In this document: positions 8,877 through 17,679 of the stretch, one piece after another
Layout of the letters: every line of letters begins with the position of its first letter
Numbering within the stretch: position 1 is the first letter of the stretch
Source: Acinetobacter puyangensis
Lineage (GTDB): Bacteria; Pseudomonadota; Gammaproteobacteria; Pseudomonadales; Moraxellaceae
Assembly (NCBI RefSeq): GCF_900096995.1
Contig: NZ_OANT01000003.1
Coordinates: 62,001-126,000 of the forward strand
Length of the DNA: 64,000 nucleotides
Reading direction: 5' to 3'
Notes under the pieces: model-generated
Seen by the model: the letters and a program-made list of their open reading frames with translations, nothing else
What the model was told of the DNA's origin: nothing
Databases searched by the model: none
Program-made: the position numbers and the translations under genes

Positions 8877-10964
8877 TTAGTCATCCTCACCAAATAATTC
8901 GTCGGTTAAGTCAGGGTAGTGAACAGCTTCAGCATCCTGAGCAGCAATTGAAGTTTTTGCTTTAGGCATTGGAATAATGTTTGTATCCACTATTTCTTGC
9001 TGTTTTACCTTACTTTTACGTTCATTATTTTTTTCTTTAGCCTTATTTTCAGATATTTCAGCAATACGTTGAGATGGTTTAGTTGAACTTTTCACACTCT
9101 GGCTTTTGAGTTTCTCAGTGATGAAAGCTTCAAGTTCTCTTCGTTTTTTTGAAGCTTCTAATTCATGCTGTACAAGGTTTTCTTTTTGGTTTTTTTGCTT
9201 TTCTTTGATTTCCCACAAAGTACAATCTAAAAACTCTCTCGATCGAGCGGAGAGAGCCCCTATCCAATATTCAAGACTATTACCTTGTGGGAAAATATAA
9301 ATTTTATTCATTGAATAAGGGTCATATGCGGCTTCGAGGTCTTGAGGGCGAGAACGCTCTGTTTTTCGATGTAACCAGCCGAGATCAAGTATTTCTTTAG
9401 CAAGATAGTAAAGGCCAAATGCTTTGATTCCTAAATCAGAAATTGTAATTTTAGTACGTGGCAATAATGCGATTCTAAGAGCTTCTTCTGAAACAGTTCG
9501 CAATTTTCCAGTTCTGTTTTGGATACCCCAATTCCATAAATGTAAGGGAATGGTTGGTAATTCATTAGGCATGTCTGCCTCACGATCATATGTCTTTAAC
9601 ACATGGAATTGATTGTGTGAGATGATGCAGGCAAGAATGATTTCAGTAAACTGGCGAATATTTAAAGTAGCATCTTGACGGTAATCTCTACCCCCTGTTT
9701 TCTTTACGGTAGTGCCTTCCACGACACCTTTTCCTTTACCCTCGCTTTTGAAATAAGCTTGATAAGTATTGAAAGCTTGTTCCACAATAGCTTTAGCATC
9801 ACCACGCCTAGCTGGTGCATTCTCAATTCTCACAGCGAATGTTTTTTCCAGTGCTTCGATTTGATAGCCTAATAACTCTCCTCGATCTGCGAGTAGAGCA
9901 TCAGGTAGTCCAATGGCTGGCCAGTTTTCAGACTGAATAGTGACCCCATATTCAGCACAATATTCAACTTTATCAGTCATCGCTATATTCAATGCTTGTA
10001 TAGCAGCTAAATAAGAAGGTGATTCGAAACCTATATAGAAGCCAGTAACTAATCTACTGAACACGTCAATCACAAAGTAAATTGTAGGTCTACCAACGAT
10101 ACTTTGGGGATTTGAGTTAGAAACTAGGTAAATATCAGCGATCGTTGCATCAATCTCATAACGTGATCCAGGTCCTAATGCTTGTGAAGTTGAGGTCGAT
10201 TGTAATGGACGATAGTCCTTACGATAGTTCGCGGTATTAATACGAGCTTTAATGCTCTCAATTTTTTTAAATTCCTTTTCATAGTAATACTTAAACTGCC
10301 ATATTGTAGGAATATCCGCCTCAATCGTATCGGGATACAAATTTTTATATGTGGTTTGAAATTTTCGATACACAAAGGGAAGTGAATGCTGATTATCTTT
10401 TAGAAAGAATAATTTAATTGTACGATAAAAGAGCTTTTCAATATCTTCCGTAACATTAATACCTTGCTCGCTGTTATAGAGGCGTGGTCGTCCCAGTTTT
10501 TTATCTTTGGGCGTTCTTTTTTGCCCTTTAGCACCGCTATTTTTATAGTCTGGGAGTAAAGCATTAGGCGTTTGTCCTCGTTGCCAATATCTGCGAATTA
10601 AGCGATAAATTGTTTGTTTAGTTGCTCGATGTTGAGACATGATCTCATCAATTATTTTGCCTCTTTGAGTAGGTATAAAAAATAATTCATGAGAAATGAG
10701 AGGGTGAATAAGTGCGTAATTTTGATCACGTTTGCTTTCTTGTGTTGATCCCTTTTCTGGTTGAATAAATGCTAGTGATTGATGCGGATCGGTCTCTCTT
10801 TGAACACTTAAATCCTCTAAGCCTTTAAATATTTCAGTTTTCCTAATTTCAATAGGAAAAGCACTTTCATCATCAAGACTAATCCAAATCACAGAGTGAG
10901 GGAGGATGGTTAAAATTCTGAATAAAGAGCCTTCAAAGCTTAGTACTTCATTGATTGTTAGCAT
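8877..10964 (-). CDS. tnsB: TnsB, DDE transposase
   Basis: TnsB binds the transposon-end repeats and catalyses 3'-end breakage and joining. An rve-type catalytic core shows the DDE triad: D in RYEIDATIAD (about residue 272), D in LLADRGELLG (about 360) and E in AKAIVEQAFN (about 395), with spacing that matches Tn7 TnsB. Basic helix-turn-helix-like segments lie in the first 250 residues, and the C-terminal 100 residues are charged and Lys/Glu-rich, where TnsB contacts TnsC. ATG at 10964 is favoured over an ATG at 10976 because GAGG sits six bases upstream of it. The start overlaps the end of tnsA, so the two subunits of the transposase are probably translationally coupled. Confidence 0.96.
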   Translation of the reverse strand: MLTINEVLSFEGSLFRILTILPHSVIWISLDDESAFPIEIRKTEIFKGLEDLSVQRETDPHQSLAFIQPEKGSTQESKRDQNYALIHPLISHELFFIPTQRGKIIDEIMSQHRATKQTIYRLIRRYWQRGQTPNALLPDYKNSGAKGQKRTPKDKKLGRPRLYNSEQGINVTEDIEKLFYRTIKLFFLKDNQHSLPFVYRKFQTTYKNLYPDTIEADIPTIWQFKYYYEKEFKKIESIKARINTANYRKDYRPLQSTSTSQALGPGSRYEIDATIADIYLVSNSNPQSIVGRPTIYFVIDVFSRLVTGFYIGFESPSYLAAIQALNIAMTDKVEYCAEYGVTIQSENWPAIGLPDALLADRGELLGYQIEALEKTFAVRIENAPARRGDAKAIVEQAFNTYQAYFKSEGKGKGVVEGTTVKKTGGRDYRQDATLNIRQFTEIILACIISHNQFHVLKTYDREADMPNELPTIPLHLWNWGIQNRTGKLRTVSEEALRIALLPRTKITISDLGIKAFGLYYLAKEILDLGWLHRKTERSRPQDLEAAYDPYSMNKIYIFPQGNSLEYWIGALSARSREFLDCTLWEIKEKQKNQKENLVQHELEASKKRRELEAFITEKLKSQSVKSSTKPSQRIAEISENKAKEKNNERKSKVKQQEIVDTNIIPMPKAKTSIAAQDAEAVHYPDLTDELFGEDD

Positions 10965-11781
10965 GAAGAACCTCATTCCAAAGATTGATTTGACCTAACT
11001 GAATGTGATCAGTTTTCAAATCTTTAAAAGAAATATTAAGATCAAATGTAAAATATCGAAGAGCAAGTAAATCTCTAATTTCTCTTAAAGACTGACCCAT
11101 TTCAAATAGATATTTTTGATCAATCAATCTTGCCAATTCATTAATTTTTTTAGACTTATTTTTACTAAAAATATCTGCATAAAAGTTGAGTTTATCTAGT
11201 GCGTCTTGTTCACTCAGTTCCAAGGTATTTATGGAGCTGTACAGCCATTGAATATTCTGATTTACTTTTATGGGAACTTGATGTTCAGTAAAAATATAAA
11301 AAGGGATGTTTTGCTGTTTCCAATATTGTCTTTCAATTTCTATCTTTTCTATTGTACGTGGGTCATTGAGAGCATTTGAATATTTAACTTGGACTGCAAA
11401 TTTAGGTGATTTTGAATTATTTGTATCTACCAAGAAATCACTTGTCATTATTTGATAATGTTTTCCAAATTTTGGATGAGGAATTTTAATTGTTTCAGCA
11501 ATTTTTAATGTTTGTTCGAGGTCTAAGGGATATTGTTCTCGAATATCGATGGTACTAGAATGCCATTCCAGCAATAAAAAAGCAGAGAGTTCTAAATCAG
11601 ATAAAAGATGATGAGTTCTTTTGCTTTTATGGCCATAAACTCGGTGAGATCGTCCTTCTGAACTCACATCTCGAATTGTAATCCAAGGCTTATAGTTATT
11701 TCCAAAACCCTGTCCTCGTCCTTCTTTAATCCACTTTTGAATTTTGAGTTCATGATTTTGTGTGTTCTTAAAGTTGGCCAT
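10948..11781 (-). CDS. tnsA: TnsA endonuclease subunit of the transposase
   Basis: TnsA makes the 5'-strand cuts that turn Tn7 transposition into cut-and-paste. The restriction-enzyme-like catalytic residues are visible: E in LLLEWH (about residue 72), D in MTSDFLV (about 115) and Q-x-K in AVQVKYS (about 131-133). The N-terminal segment around IKEGRGQG, GRSHRVY and HHLLSDLEL closely resembles canonical TnsA. An ATG at 11796 gives five more residues, but ATG at 11781 has GGA six bases upstream and is the better start. The upstream ATG lies inside a palindrome that spans the promoter and ribosome binding site, so translation from it looks less likely. Confidence 0.94.
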   Translation of the reverse strand: MANFKNTQNHELKIQKWIKEGRGQGFGNNYKPWITIRDVSSEGRSHRVYGHKSKRTHHLLSDLELSAFLLLEWHSSTIDIREQYPLDLEQTLKIAETIKIPHPKFGKHYQIMTSDFLVDTNNSKSPKFAVQVKYSNALNDPRTIEKIEIERQYWKQQNIPFYIFTEHQVPIKVNQNIQWLYSSINTLELSEQDALDKLNFYADIFSKNKSKKINELARLIDQKYLFEMGQSLREIRDLLALRYFTFDLNISFKDLKTDHIQLGQINLWNEVLHANNQ

Positions 11782-11785
11782 AAAA

Positions 11786-11839
11786 AATCCACACATTTAT
11801 GCTATTTTAGAGCATAGCCTGTGTGGATTAATTGAGCAA
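11786..11839 (-). promoter_or_regulatory. tnsA promoter region with nested palindromic operator
   Basis: A perfect 9-bp inverted repeat (AATCCACAC at 11786-11794 and GTGTGGATT at 11821-11829) encloses a second perfect 6-bp inverted repeat (TATGCT at 11798-11803 and AGCATA at 11811-11816). On the minus strand the inner arm at 11816-11811 reads TATGCT, a possible -10, with TTGCTC (11839-11834) 17 bases upstream as a weak -35. The other outer arm contains the GGA ribosome binding site of tnsA. The arrangement would let one dimeric protein or an RNA hairpin control tns expression. The palindromes are seen; the function is inference. Confidence 0.5.
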
Positions 11840-11841
11840 TT

Positions 11842-11909
11842 CAGTATTACACTTTATTACTCAGTATGATACTTTAATACTTAGTATGAAACTTTATTAC
11901 TCTCATACA
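11842..11909 (-). repeat. Tn7-like right end: terminal 8-mer plus three tandem 20-bp TnsB-site repeats
   Basis: Three directly abutting 20-bp units lie at 11842-11861, 11862-11881 and 11882-11901; in minus orientation each reads close to AGTAATAAAGTNTCATACTG, with about two to four differences between units. They are followed by CTCATACA at 11902-11909, so the element begins 5'-TGTATGAG in transposon orientation. The TGT...ACA terminus and tandem or overlapping TnsB sites are the known layout of Tn7-family right ends. Confidence 0.88.
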
Positions 11910-11933
11910 TTTATAAAAAATCAATAAGTTAAA
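11910..11933 (+). other. attTn7 insertion point, including presumed 5-bp target duplication
   Basis: The 24 bases between the transposon terminus and the glmS stop codon are chromosomal. TnsD-directed Tn7 insertion occurs about 23-25 bp past glmS, so the spacing fits. The first five bases (11910-11914, TTTAT) should be one copy of the target duplication; the other copy would flank the left end, outside the window. Confidence 0.8.
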
Positions 11934-13772
11934 TCATTCTACCGTAACCGATTTTGCCAAATTGCGAGGTTGGTCGACATCTGTACCACGTAATACCGCC
12001 ACATGATAAGACAGCAATTGTACCGGAATACAGTAGATGATCGGTGCTAACCATTCGGAGACTTGCGGAATATGCACCACATGTTTGCGATCTTGAGCAT
12101 GAATATCACTATGCTCATCGGCAAAGACAAATAGTTCACCGCCACGGGTTTGCACTTCTTCCATATTGGATTTGAGTTTATCCAGCATCTCATCTTTAGG
12201 TGCCAGAATGACCACCGGCATATCATTATCGACCAGTGCCAATGGACCGTGTTTCAGTTCACCAGCAGCATAGCCTTCGGCATGAATATAGGAAATCTCT
12301 TTCAGTTTTAATGCACCTTCAAGGGCAATCGGGAAATGTGTGCCTCGACCAAGGAACAAACAATGCTGCTTTTCCACAAACAGACTGGATAAGCGTAAAA
12401 TTTCAATATCATTTTTAAGCGTTTCGTTGAGCACTTTTGGACAATGCCACAAGGCTTTAATAATGTCCTGTTTTAACGATTCGGCAAGGGTCTGTTTAAT
12501 CTCACCAATTTTTAATACCAGCAACATGAGTGCCGCAAGTTGGGTGGTAAAAGCTTTGGTGGAGGCAACGCCAATTTCAGGACCAGCCAGCGTCAATAAA
12601 TGGAAGTCGGTTTCCCGTATCATGGATGAAGTGGATACGTTACAGATTGCCATGGTATGAATAGGGATATCATGCTGTTTGGCACGACGCTGGATATCTC
12701 TTAACGCGGCCAAACTATCGGCTGTTTCCCCAGATTGAGAAATACATAAAAATAAGGTATTGGCCACAATCACCGGATGGCGATAACGATATTCACTGGC
12801 GATTTCAACATGGCAGGGCAAACCAATAATCTGCTCGCACCAGTATTTAGCCACCATGCCGGCATGATAGCTGGTACCGCAGGCGATAATTTGGATTTGC
12901 TGAATCGCGGCAAAGGTTTGATTGGCCTTTGCCAGAAAATCAGGTTTTAGGGTATCCGCATCAAGTGCTTGTGCGATGGTTTGTTGAACCGCATCAGGCT
13001 GCTCAAAAATTTCCTTGAGCATGAAGTGTTTATATTCACCTTTACTGCTGTTTGTGACGGCTGCATCGAGTTCTTTCACTGCACGATCAATGGCTTGCCC
13101 ATCGACAAAAATTTCAACGCTGTTGCGTTTTAAACGGACAATATCGCCTTCTTCCAGATAGATAAAGCGATTGGTCACTGGCAATAATGCCAATTGATCA
13201 GAACTGATAAAGTTTTCACCAATACCGACACCAACGACCAGTGGTGAACCTTCACGTACAGCGATCAGTTCATCAGGCTGTTCTGTCCAAACGATTCCTA
13301 GTGCATAAGCACCTTTTAAACGTGGCACGATACTTTGTACGGCCTGTAATAAATCCGGGATTTGTTTTAAAGCATGGTTGACTAAATGGGCAACCACTTC
13401 AGTGTCGGTTTGTGAGGAGAAAATATAGCCAAGTTGTTGTAGTTCTTGTTTAAGCTCTTGATAGTTCTCGATAATACCGTTATGTACTACGGCAACATTG
13501 CCAGAAGCATGCGGATGGGCATTTTGTTCGGATGGTTTACCATGCGTTGCCCAGCGCGTATGGGCAATGCCTAGATTACCCTGTAAATGATGGGTAGAAA
13601 CCGCATCAGCCAGATTAATTACTTTGCCGACTTGGCGTTCGCGTAAAAGTTGCCCCTGATTAATGACTGCGACACCGGCAGAATCATAACCACGGTATTC
13701 CAGTCGCTTTAGACCTTCAATTAGAATTTCTGTGATGTTACGTTCGGCAATACCGCCAACAATACCGCACAT
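11934..13772 (-). CDS. glmS: Glutamine-fructose-6-phosphate aminotransferase (isomerizing)
   Basis: GlmS makes glucosamine-6-phosphate from fructose-6-phosphate and glutamine, the first step toward UDP-GlcNAc for peptidoglycan and lipopolysaccharide. The 612-residue protein starts MCGIVGG, with the N-terminal catalytic cysteine (C1 after Met removal) of class II glutaminases, and has two SIS sugar-isomerase domains (CGTSYHAG, CISQSGETADS, LGRGTHFPIALEGALKLKE). It ends in the conserved RNLAKSVTVE, whose codons form the TnsD binding region of attTn7. It follows glmU by 18 bp in the same direction. The Tn7-like insertion has replaced whatever terminator originally followed it. Confidence 0.98.
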   Translation of the reverse strand: MCGIVGGIAERNITEILIEGLKRLEYRGYDSAGVAVINQGQLLRERQVGKVINLADAVSTHHLQGNLGIAHTRWATHGKPSEQNAHPHASGNVAVVHNGIIENYQELKQELQQLGYIFSSQTDTEVVAHLVNHALKQIPDLLQAVQSIVPRLKGAYALGIVWTEQPDELIAVREGSPLVVGVGIGENFISSDQLALLPVTNRFIYLEEGDIVRLKRNSVEIFVDGQAIDRAVKELDAAVTNSSKGEYKHFMLKEIFEQPDAVQQTIAQALDADTLKPDFLAKANQTFAAIQQIQIIACGTSYHAGMVAKYWCEQIIGLPCHVEIASEYRYRHPVIVANTLFLCISQSGETADSLAALRDIQRRAKQHDIPIHTMAICNVSTSSMIRETDFHLLTLAGPEIGVASTKAFTTQLAALMLLVLKIGEIKQTLAESLKQDIIKALWHCPKVLNETLKNDIEILRLSSLFVEKQHCLFLGRGTHFPIALEGALKLKEISYIHAEGYAAGELKHGPLALVDNDMPVVILAPKDEMLDKLKSNMEEVQTRGGELFVFADEHSDIHAQDRKHVVHIPQVSEWLAPIIYCIPVQLLSYHVAVLRGTDVDQPRNLAKSVTVE

Positions 13773-13790
13773 ATTTAAACCTCGGGATAA

Positions 13791-15152
13791 TTATTTTAGC
13801 TTTTGTGGACGTTGATAGTTTGCTCTTGCAACTTGCTTGGAACGTTCTACCGCTAGACTTTGTGCTTCCACATCACGGGTAATGACCGAACCTGCGCCCA
13901 CCGTTGCGCCATTGCCAATATGGACGGGCGCAACCAATGCACTATTTGACCCGATAAATGCATGGTCGCCAATGATAGTTTTGTGTTTATTGGCACCATC
14001 ATAATTACAGGTAATCGTGCCTGCGCCGATATTACTTTCACAACCCACCTCGGCATCACCCAGGTAGGTAAAATGGTTGGCTTTACTGGCAAAACCAATG
14101 CGGGAGTTTTTTACTTCAACAAAGTTGCCGATATGCACTTCATCTGCAAGGACGGCATTCGGACGTAAACGAGAAAACGGCCCGATCTGGTTGTTTTGTC
14201 CGACGATTGCAGAATCAAATACACTATAAGGCTGTACAACTGTACCCGAAGCAATTTTGGTATTTTTTAAAACACAGCCAGCACCGATCTGCACATTATC
14301 ACCCAGTTCACAATCACCTTCGATAATGACATTGATGTCAATCCGTACATCACAACCAAATTTTAAACTGCCGCGTAAATCAAAACGGTGCGGATCGACA
14401 ATATGTAAACCCTGACGCATCAGTTGTTCAGCTTGATAATTTTGCCATTCGCATTCAAGCCGTGCCAATTGCAGACGGTCATTAACGCCTTCTACTTCAA
14501 AGCGGAATTCGGGTTCAATGGAGGCAATTTCCAATCCATCTGCCACGGCCAGGGCAATAATATCGGTTAAATAATATTCGCCCTGTACATTATGATTGGA
14601 GAGTTTTGGTAACCATTGATGTAGCTTGGTATTACTGACACAGTAGATACCGGTATTGATTTCCTGAATCTGACGTTGTTCAGCACTGGCATCTTTATGT
14701 TCAATAATCGATTGAATCTTGCCATCCTGCCGAATGATACGACCATAACCGGTTGGATCCTCTACATTTAGGGTAATCATGCCGATACCCGAATCTTTTG
14801 AGGCTGCCAGTAATCGTTCAAGTGTTTGTAATGAAACCAGGGGTACATCACCATATAAAATCAGGGATAAACCATCAGTAGGCAATACCGGCAAAGTCAT
14901 TTGTACTGCATGACCAGTTCCCAATTGTTCTGCCTGTTCTACCCAGTCAATTTGTTCATCGGCAAAAGCTTGTTTGACCAGCTCTCCACCATGACCATAA
15001 ATGATAATCATGCGTTTGGGTTGTAATTGTTTTGCGGTATGAATCACATGACCCAATAAAGGTGTATTGGCCAGTGGTTGTAATACTTTGGGTAAGGCGG
15101 ATTTCATCCGTGTGCCTTTACCAGCTGCCAAAATAATGACGGTGATTGACAT
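13791..15152 (-). CDS. glmU: Bifunctional GlcNAc-1-P uridyltransferase / GlcN-1-P acetyltransferase
   Basis: GlmU acetylates glucosamine-1-phosphate and then couples it to UTP, giving UDP-GlcNAc. The N-terminal pyrophosphorylase domain begins [19 protein letters not shown] (G-x-G-T-x-M-x-S-x2-P-K signature), and GTGHAV and DVPL follow. The C-terminal half is a left-handed beta-helix of hexapeptide repeats (for example [33 protein letters not shown]), which carries the acetyltransferase site. At 453 residues it has the usual length. It sits four bases after pgpA and 18 bp before glmS, so the last two steps of amino-sugar synthesis are likely co-expressed. Confidence 0.98.
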   Translation of the reverse strand: MSITVIILAAGKGTRMKSALPKVLQPLANTPLLGHVIHTAKQLQPKRMIIIYGHGGELVKQAFADEQIDWVEQAEQLGTGHAVQMTLPVLPTDGLSLILYGDVPLVSLQTLERLLAASKDSGIGMITLNVEDPTGYGRIIRQDGKIQSIIEHKDASAEQRQIQEINTGIYCVSNTKLHQWLPKLSNHNVQGEYYLTDIIALAVADGLEIASIEPEFRFEVEGVNDRLQLARLECEWQNYQAEQLMRQGLHIVDPHRFDLRGSLKFGCDVRIDINVIIEGDCELGDNVQIGAGCVLKNTKIASGTVVQPYSVFDSAIVGQNNQIGPFSRLRPNAVLADEVHIGNFVEVKNSRIGFASKANHFTYLGDAEVGCESNIGAGTITCNYDGANKHKTIIGDHAFIGSNSALVAPVHIGNGATVGAGSVITRDVEAQSLAVERSKQVARANYQRPQKLK

Positions 15153-15156
15153 GGTA

Positions 15157-15669
15157 TTATCCTAATGATACAAAATTCAATATGGCAATAAATACAATGG
15201 CAGCCATGATGCCAGCAAGAAGATCATCCAGCATGATTCCCAGACCACCTGAAACTTTTTGATCTGCCCAGCCAATGGGAAAAGGTTTCCAGATATCAAA
15301 CAGCCTAAACAGCGCAAAGCCAATGAAAATCCACCACCATGAAAATAATGGATAGAAATACACAAGCGGTAGTAATGCGATGGACTGTCCTGCAAACTCA
15401 TCCCAAACAATTCGGCCATCGTCATGAACCTGCATGATATCTGCACTGCGACCACAAATATAAATGCCAACAAGCGACATGATGATAATCACCACAATAC
15501 TGGCGATCAGACCTATCTGTATCCAGACTGGATAGAGCAATAGTACAGCAAGCGATCCCATGGTGCCCGGTGCTTTAGGGAAAAGTCCGGAACCCAAGCC
15601 AACACCCAAAAACCAGATCAGTTTATCCAGTGCCGATGCATTGCTTAAATTAATCGGAGGCTTTGGCAA
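15157..15669 (-). CDS. pgpA: Phosphatidylglycerophosphatase A
   Basis: PgpA removes phosphate from phosphatidylglycerophosphate at the inner membrane to yield phosphatidylglycerol. The 170-residue protein has the family features: [19 protein letters not shown] near the N-terminus, DEFAGQ around residue 90, a [18 protein letters not shown] segment with the LDDLLAG motif, and three or four hydrophobic segments. Its start overlaps the end of thiL by 20 bases, as in many gamma-proteobacteria where thiL and pgpA are adjacent. Confidence 0.95.
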   Translation of the reverse strand: MPKPPINLSNASALDKLIWFLGVGLGSGLFPKAPGTMGSLAVLLLYPVWIQIGLIASIVVIIIMSLVGIYICGRSADIMQVHDDGRIVWDEFAGQSIALLPLVYFYPLFSWWWIFIGFALFRLFDIWKPFPIGWADQKVSGGLGIMLDDLLAGIMAAIVFIAILNFVSLG

Positions 15670-16576
15670 AGTGTTGATATCCTAAAATTTGTGGATGAAA
15701 AACTTGTTGCTGATATTGATATAGACAAGTCTGCTGTTGTTGAATTGTACCAATACTATACAACTCAAAAGCATGTTGTTGTTTAAATTTTTTTAAATTG
15801 TCAGGGGAAATGGTAAAACATAGATGATAGTCATCGCCACCAGCAAGCACCAGTTGCATCCGTGTGTTTAAATCCAGTTGTGCTAATTCATCTGCAACAG
15901 GAATTTGCTCCAGATTTAAGAGGGCACCTACAGCACTATCATCTAGAATATGCCCGAGATCCTGTGCTAGACCATCGGAAATATCCAGCATGGCAGAAGC
16001 GTAGCCTAATAGAGCTTGACCAAGAGCCACCTGAGGCTCGGGATAATCTAAAGTATGTTGCAAAGGGGAGTGCGGGTGGCGCAGGGCATAGGCTGCACTG
16101 CCAATTTTGCCACTCACTACAATTATATCGCCCACTTGTGCGCCCGATCGTAAAATTGCCTGATCGGGTTTGATCCAGCCAAGTGCAGTGATGGAAATGC
16201 TTAGTGTGGGGCTTTGGGTGGTATCACCACCAATCAACTGAACACCGTATTTTTGACAGCAATCGGCAATTCCCCGACTAAATTCGGCAAGCCATGCTTC
16301 ATCAATATCGGGGAGGCTTAATGCCAATAAAATGCTGTGTGGTGTAGCACCCATGGCAGCCAGATCGGACAAATTTACCGCAACACTTTTCCAGCCAATG
16401 GCATGTGGTGGTGTATTTAAAGGGAAATGTCGTCCGGCAATCAGCGTATCTACACAACTGACCAACTGCATCTGTGCAGGTGGGGTAATAATGGCACAAT
16501 CATCTCCAATCCCGACATTAATATTCTGTGGTGTCAGAGATTGAAAATAACGGGAGATAATTGAAAATTCAGCCAT
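15650..16576 (-). CDS. thiL: Thiamine-monophosphate kinase
   Basis: ThiL phosphorylates thiamine monophosphate to the active cofactor thiamine pyrophosphate. This 308-residue protein belongs to the AIR-synthase-like superfamily: GIGDDCAII near the start, CVDTLIAGRHFP, SVAVNLSDLAAMGATP, LIGGDTTQS, and the C-terminal DISDGLAQDLGH and AGGDDYHLCF motifs, which carry metal- and ATP-binding acidic residues. It is preceded by nusB (18 bp) and overlaps pgpA, giving the widely conserved nusB-thiL-pgpA order. Confidence 0.96.
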   Translation of the reverse strand: MAEFSIISRYFQSLTPQNINVGIGDDCAIITPPAQMQLVSCVDTLIAGRHFPLNTPPHAIGWKSVAVNLSDLAAMGATPHSILLALSLPDIDEAWLAEFSRGIADCCQKYGVQLIGGDTTQSPTLSISITALGWIKPDQAILRSGAQVGDIIVVSGKIGSAAYALRHPHSPLQHTLDYPEPQVALGQALLGYASAMLDISDGLAQDLGHILDDSAVGALLNLEQIPVADELAQLDLNTRMQLVLAGGDDYHLCFTISPDNLKKFKQQHAFELYSIGTIQQQQTCLYQYQQQVFHPQILGYQHFAKASD

Positions 16577-16594
16577 ATGCAGTCAGTTTTAAAC

Positions 16595-17041
16595 TTAAGC
16601 TTGTTGCTTTTCTGCTTGGCGCAACTGCTGTGCAACACGATCAAGTACACCATTGATGTATTTGTGACTGTCTGTGCCACCAAAATGTTTGGCTAATTCA
16701 ATCGCTTCATCCAGCACCACACGATATGGAATTTCCAGATGGTTTTTTAGCTCATAAGCCCCTAAACGCAGGGTGGCAAGTTCAACACCATCGAGTGCAT
16801 CAAGCTCACGATCCAATGCTGGAATTAGAATTTCATCCAGTTCTTCATGTTGTTGAACGATTTGGCTCAGTAATTCGTGATAATAGCCAATATCGACTTT
16901 GTGCATTGCATTGTCGCTACGAGTACGTGCTTCAATTTCATGTACAGGATTGCCACTCATTTGCCATTCGTAAATGCCTTGTACAGCAAAACGACGTGCT
17001 TTACGTTTTGCTGCATAAGTGGTGGGATAACTTTGATTCAT
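16595..17041 (-). CDS. nusB: Transcription antitermination factor NusB
   Basis: NusB binds boxA RNA with NusE (S10) and supports antitermination in rRNA operons. The 148-residue all-helical protein shows the family pattern: [21 protein letters not shown] near the N-terminus and the C-terminal [30 protein letters not shown]. The gene follows ribH by 18 bp, the common ribH-nusB pairing, and is followed by thiL. Confidence 0.97.
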   Translation of the reverse strand: MNQSYPTTYAAKRKARRFAVQGIYEWQMSGNPVHEIEARTRSDNAMHKVDIGYYHELLSQIVQQHEELDEILIPALDRELDALDGVELATLRLGAYELKNHLEIPYRVVLDEAIELAKHFGGTDSHKYINGVLDRVAQQLRQAEKQQA

Positions 17042-17059
17042 GACGTGGATAGCCTTTTC

Positions 17060-17530
17060 TTAAATCGCTTTTAATAGATTAACCATTTCGATTGCTGTCA
17101 ATGCAGCTTCTGAGCCTTTATTACCGGCTTTGGTCCCAGAGCGTTCAATGGCTTGTTCGATACTGTCGGTAGTCAATACGCCATTGATGACAGGTAATGT
17201 ACTGTCCAGACCAACCACACCCAGACCTTTGGCACATTCACCGGCAACAAAGTCGAAATGTGGCGTGCTACCGCGAATGACTGCGCCTAAAGCAATAATG
17301 GCATCAAATTTTTGGGTGGCAGCCAGTTTTTTGGCAACCACAGGCAATTCCCATGCACCAGGAGCATAAGCCACAGTGATATTTTCTTCTGCAACACCAT
17401 GACGTTTTAGCGTGTCAATCGCACCTTCAAGCAGATGCTCAACCACAAAACTGTTAAAACGTCCAACAACAACGGCATAACGATCTTCGTTTGCCAAATG
17501 TAATACACCTTCGATTTTACGGATAGCCAT
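17060..17530 (-). CDS. ribH: 6,7-dimethyl-8-ribityllumazine synthase
   Basis: RibH condenses the ribitylaminopyrimidine with dihydroxybutanone phosphate, the penultimate step of riboflavin synthesis. The 156-residue protein has [17 protein letters not shown], the [13 protein letters not shown] binding segment, [19 protein letters not shown] with the catalytic histidine (HFDFV), and a C-terminal [14 protein letters not shown]. It is transcribed with nusB downstream and lies 149 bp after ribB in the same direction. Confidence 0.97.
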   Translation of the reverse strand: MAIRKIEGVLHLANEDRYAVVVGRFNSFVVEHLLEGAIDTLKRHGVAEENITVAYAPGAWELPVVAKKLAATQKFDAIIALGAVIRGSTPHFDFVAGECAKGLGVVGLDSTLPVINGVLTTDSIEQAIERSGTKAGNKGSEAALTAIEMVNLLKAI

Positions 17531-17679
17531 TTTGTTTCCTCAAACCCACAACGATGATGTTGAATGTGGGATAGTTCAAGTTAAATCTATATATGTTCTG
17601 CTTTGCATGTGGTCATTGTACCTCAAGCCTAGCATTTGGTCTTGTCGGAATTGCCCTGTTGATCAGGTCTTGGAAAATG

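Larger units (their letters stand above)
1..11909 (-). mobile_element. Tn7-like transposon, right portion (left end outside window)
   Basis: This is the right part of a Tn7-family element inserted at attTn7. Seen directly: five genes in the order tnsA-B-C-D-E read inward from the glmS-proximal end, with lengths within a few residues of canonical Tn7 proteins; a terminus ending in ACA at 11907-11909; and three tandem 20-bp repeats just inside it. TnsD-type insertion downstream of glmS is established for Tn7, and the 24-bp distance from the glmS stop codon fits. The cargo starts after tnsE (below 4095) and runs off the left edge, so total size, left end and 5-bp target duplication cannot be seen. 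The cargo is visibly more AT-rich than the chromosomal genes to the right. Confidence 0.93.
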
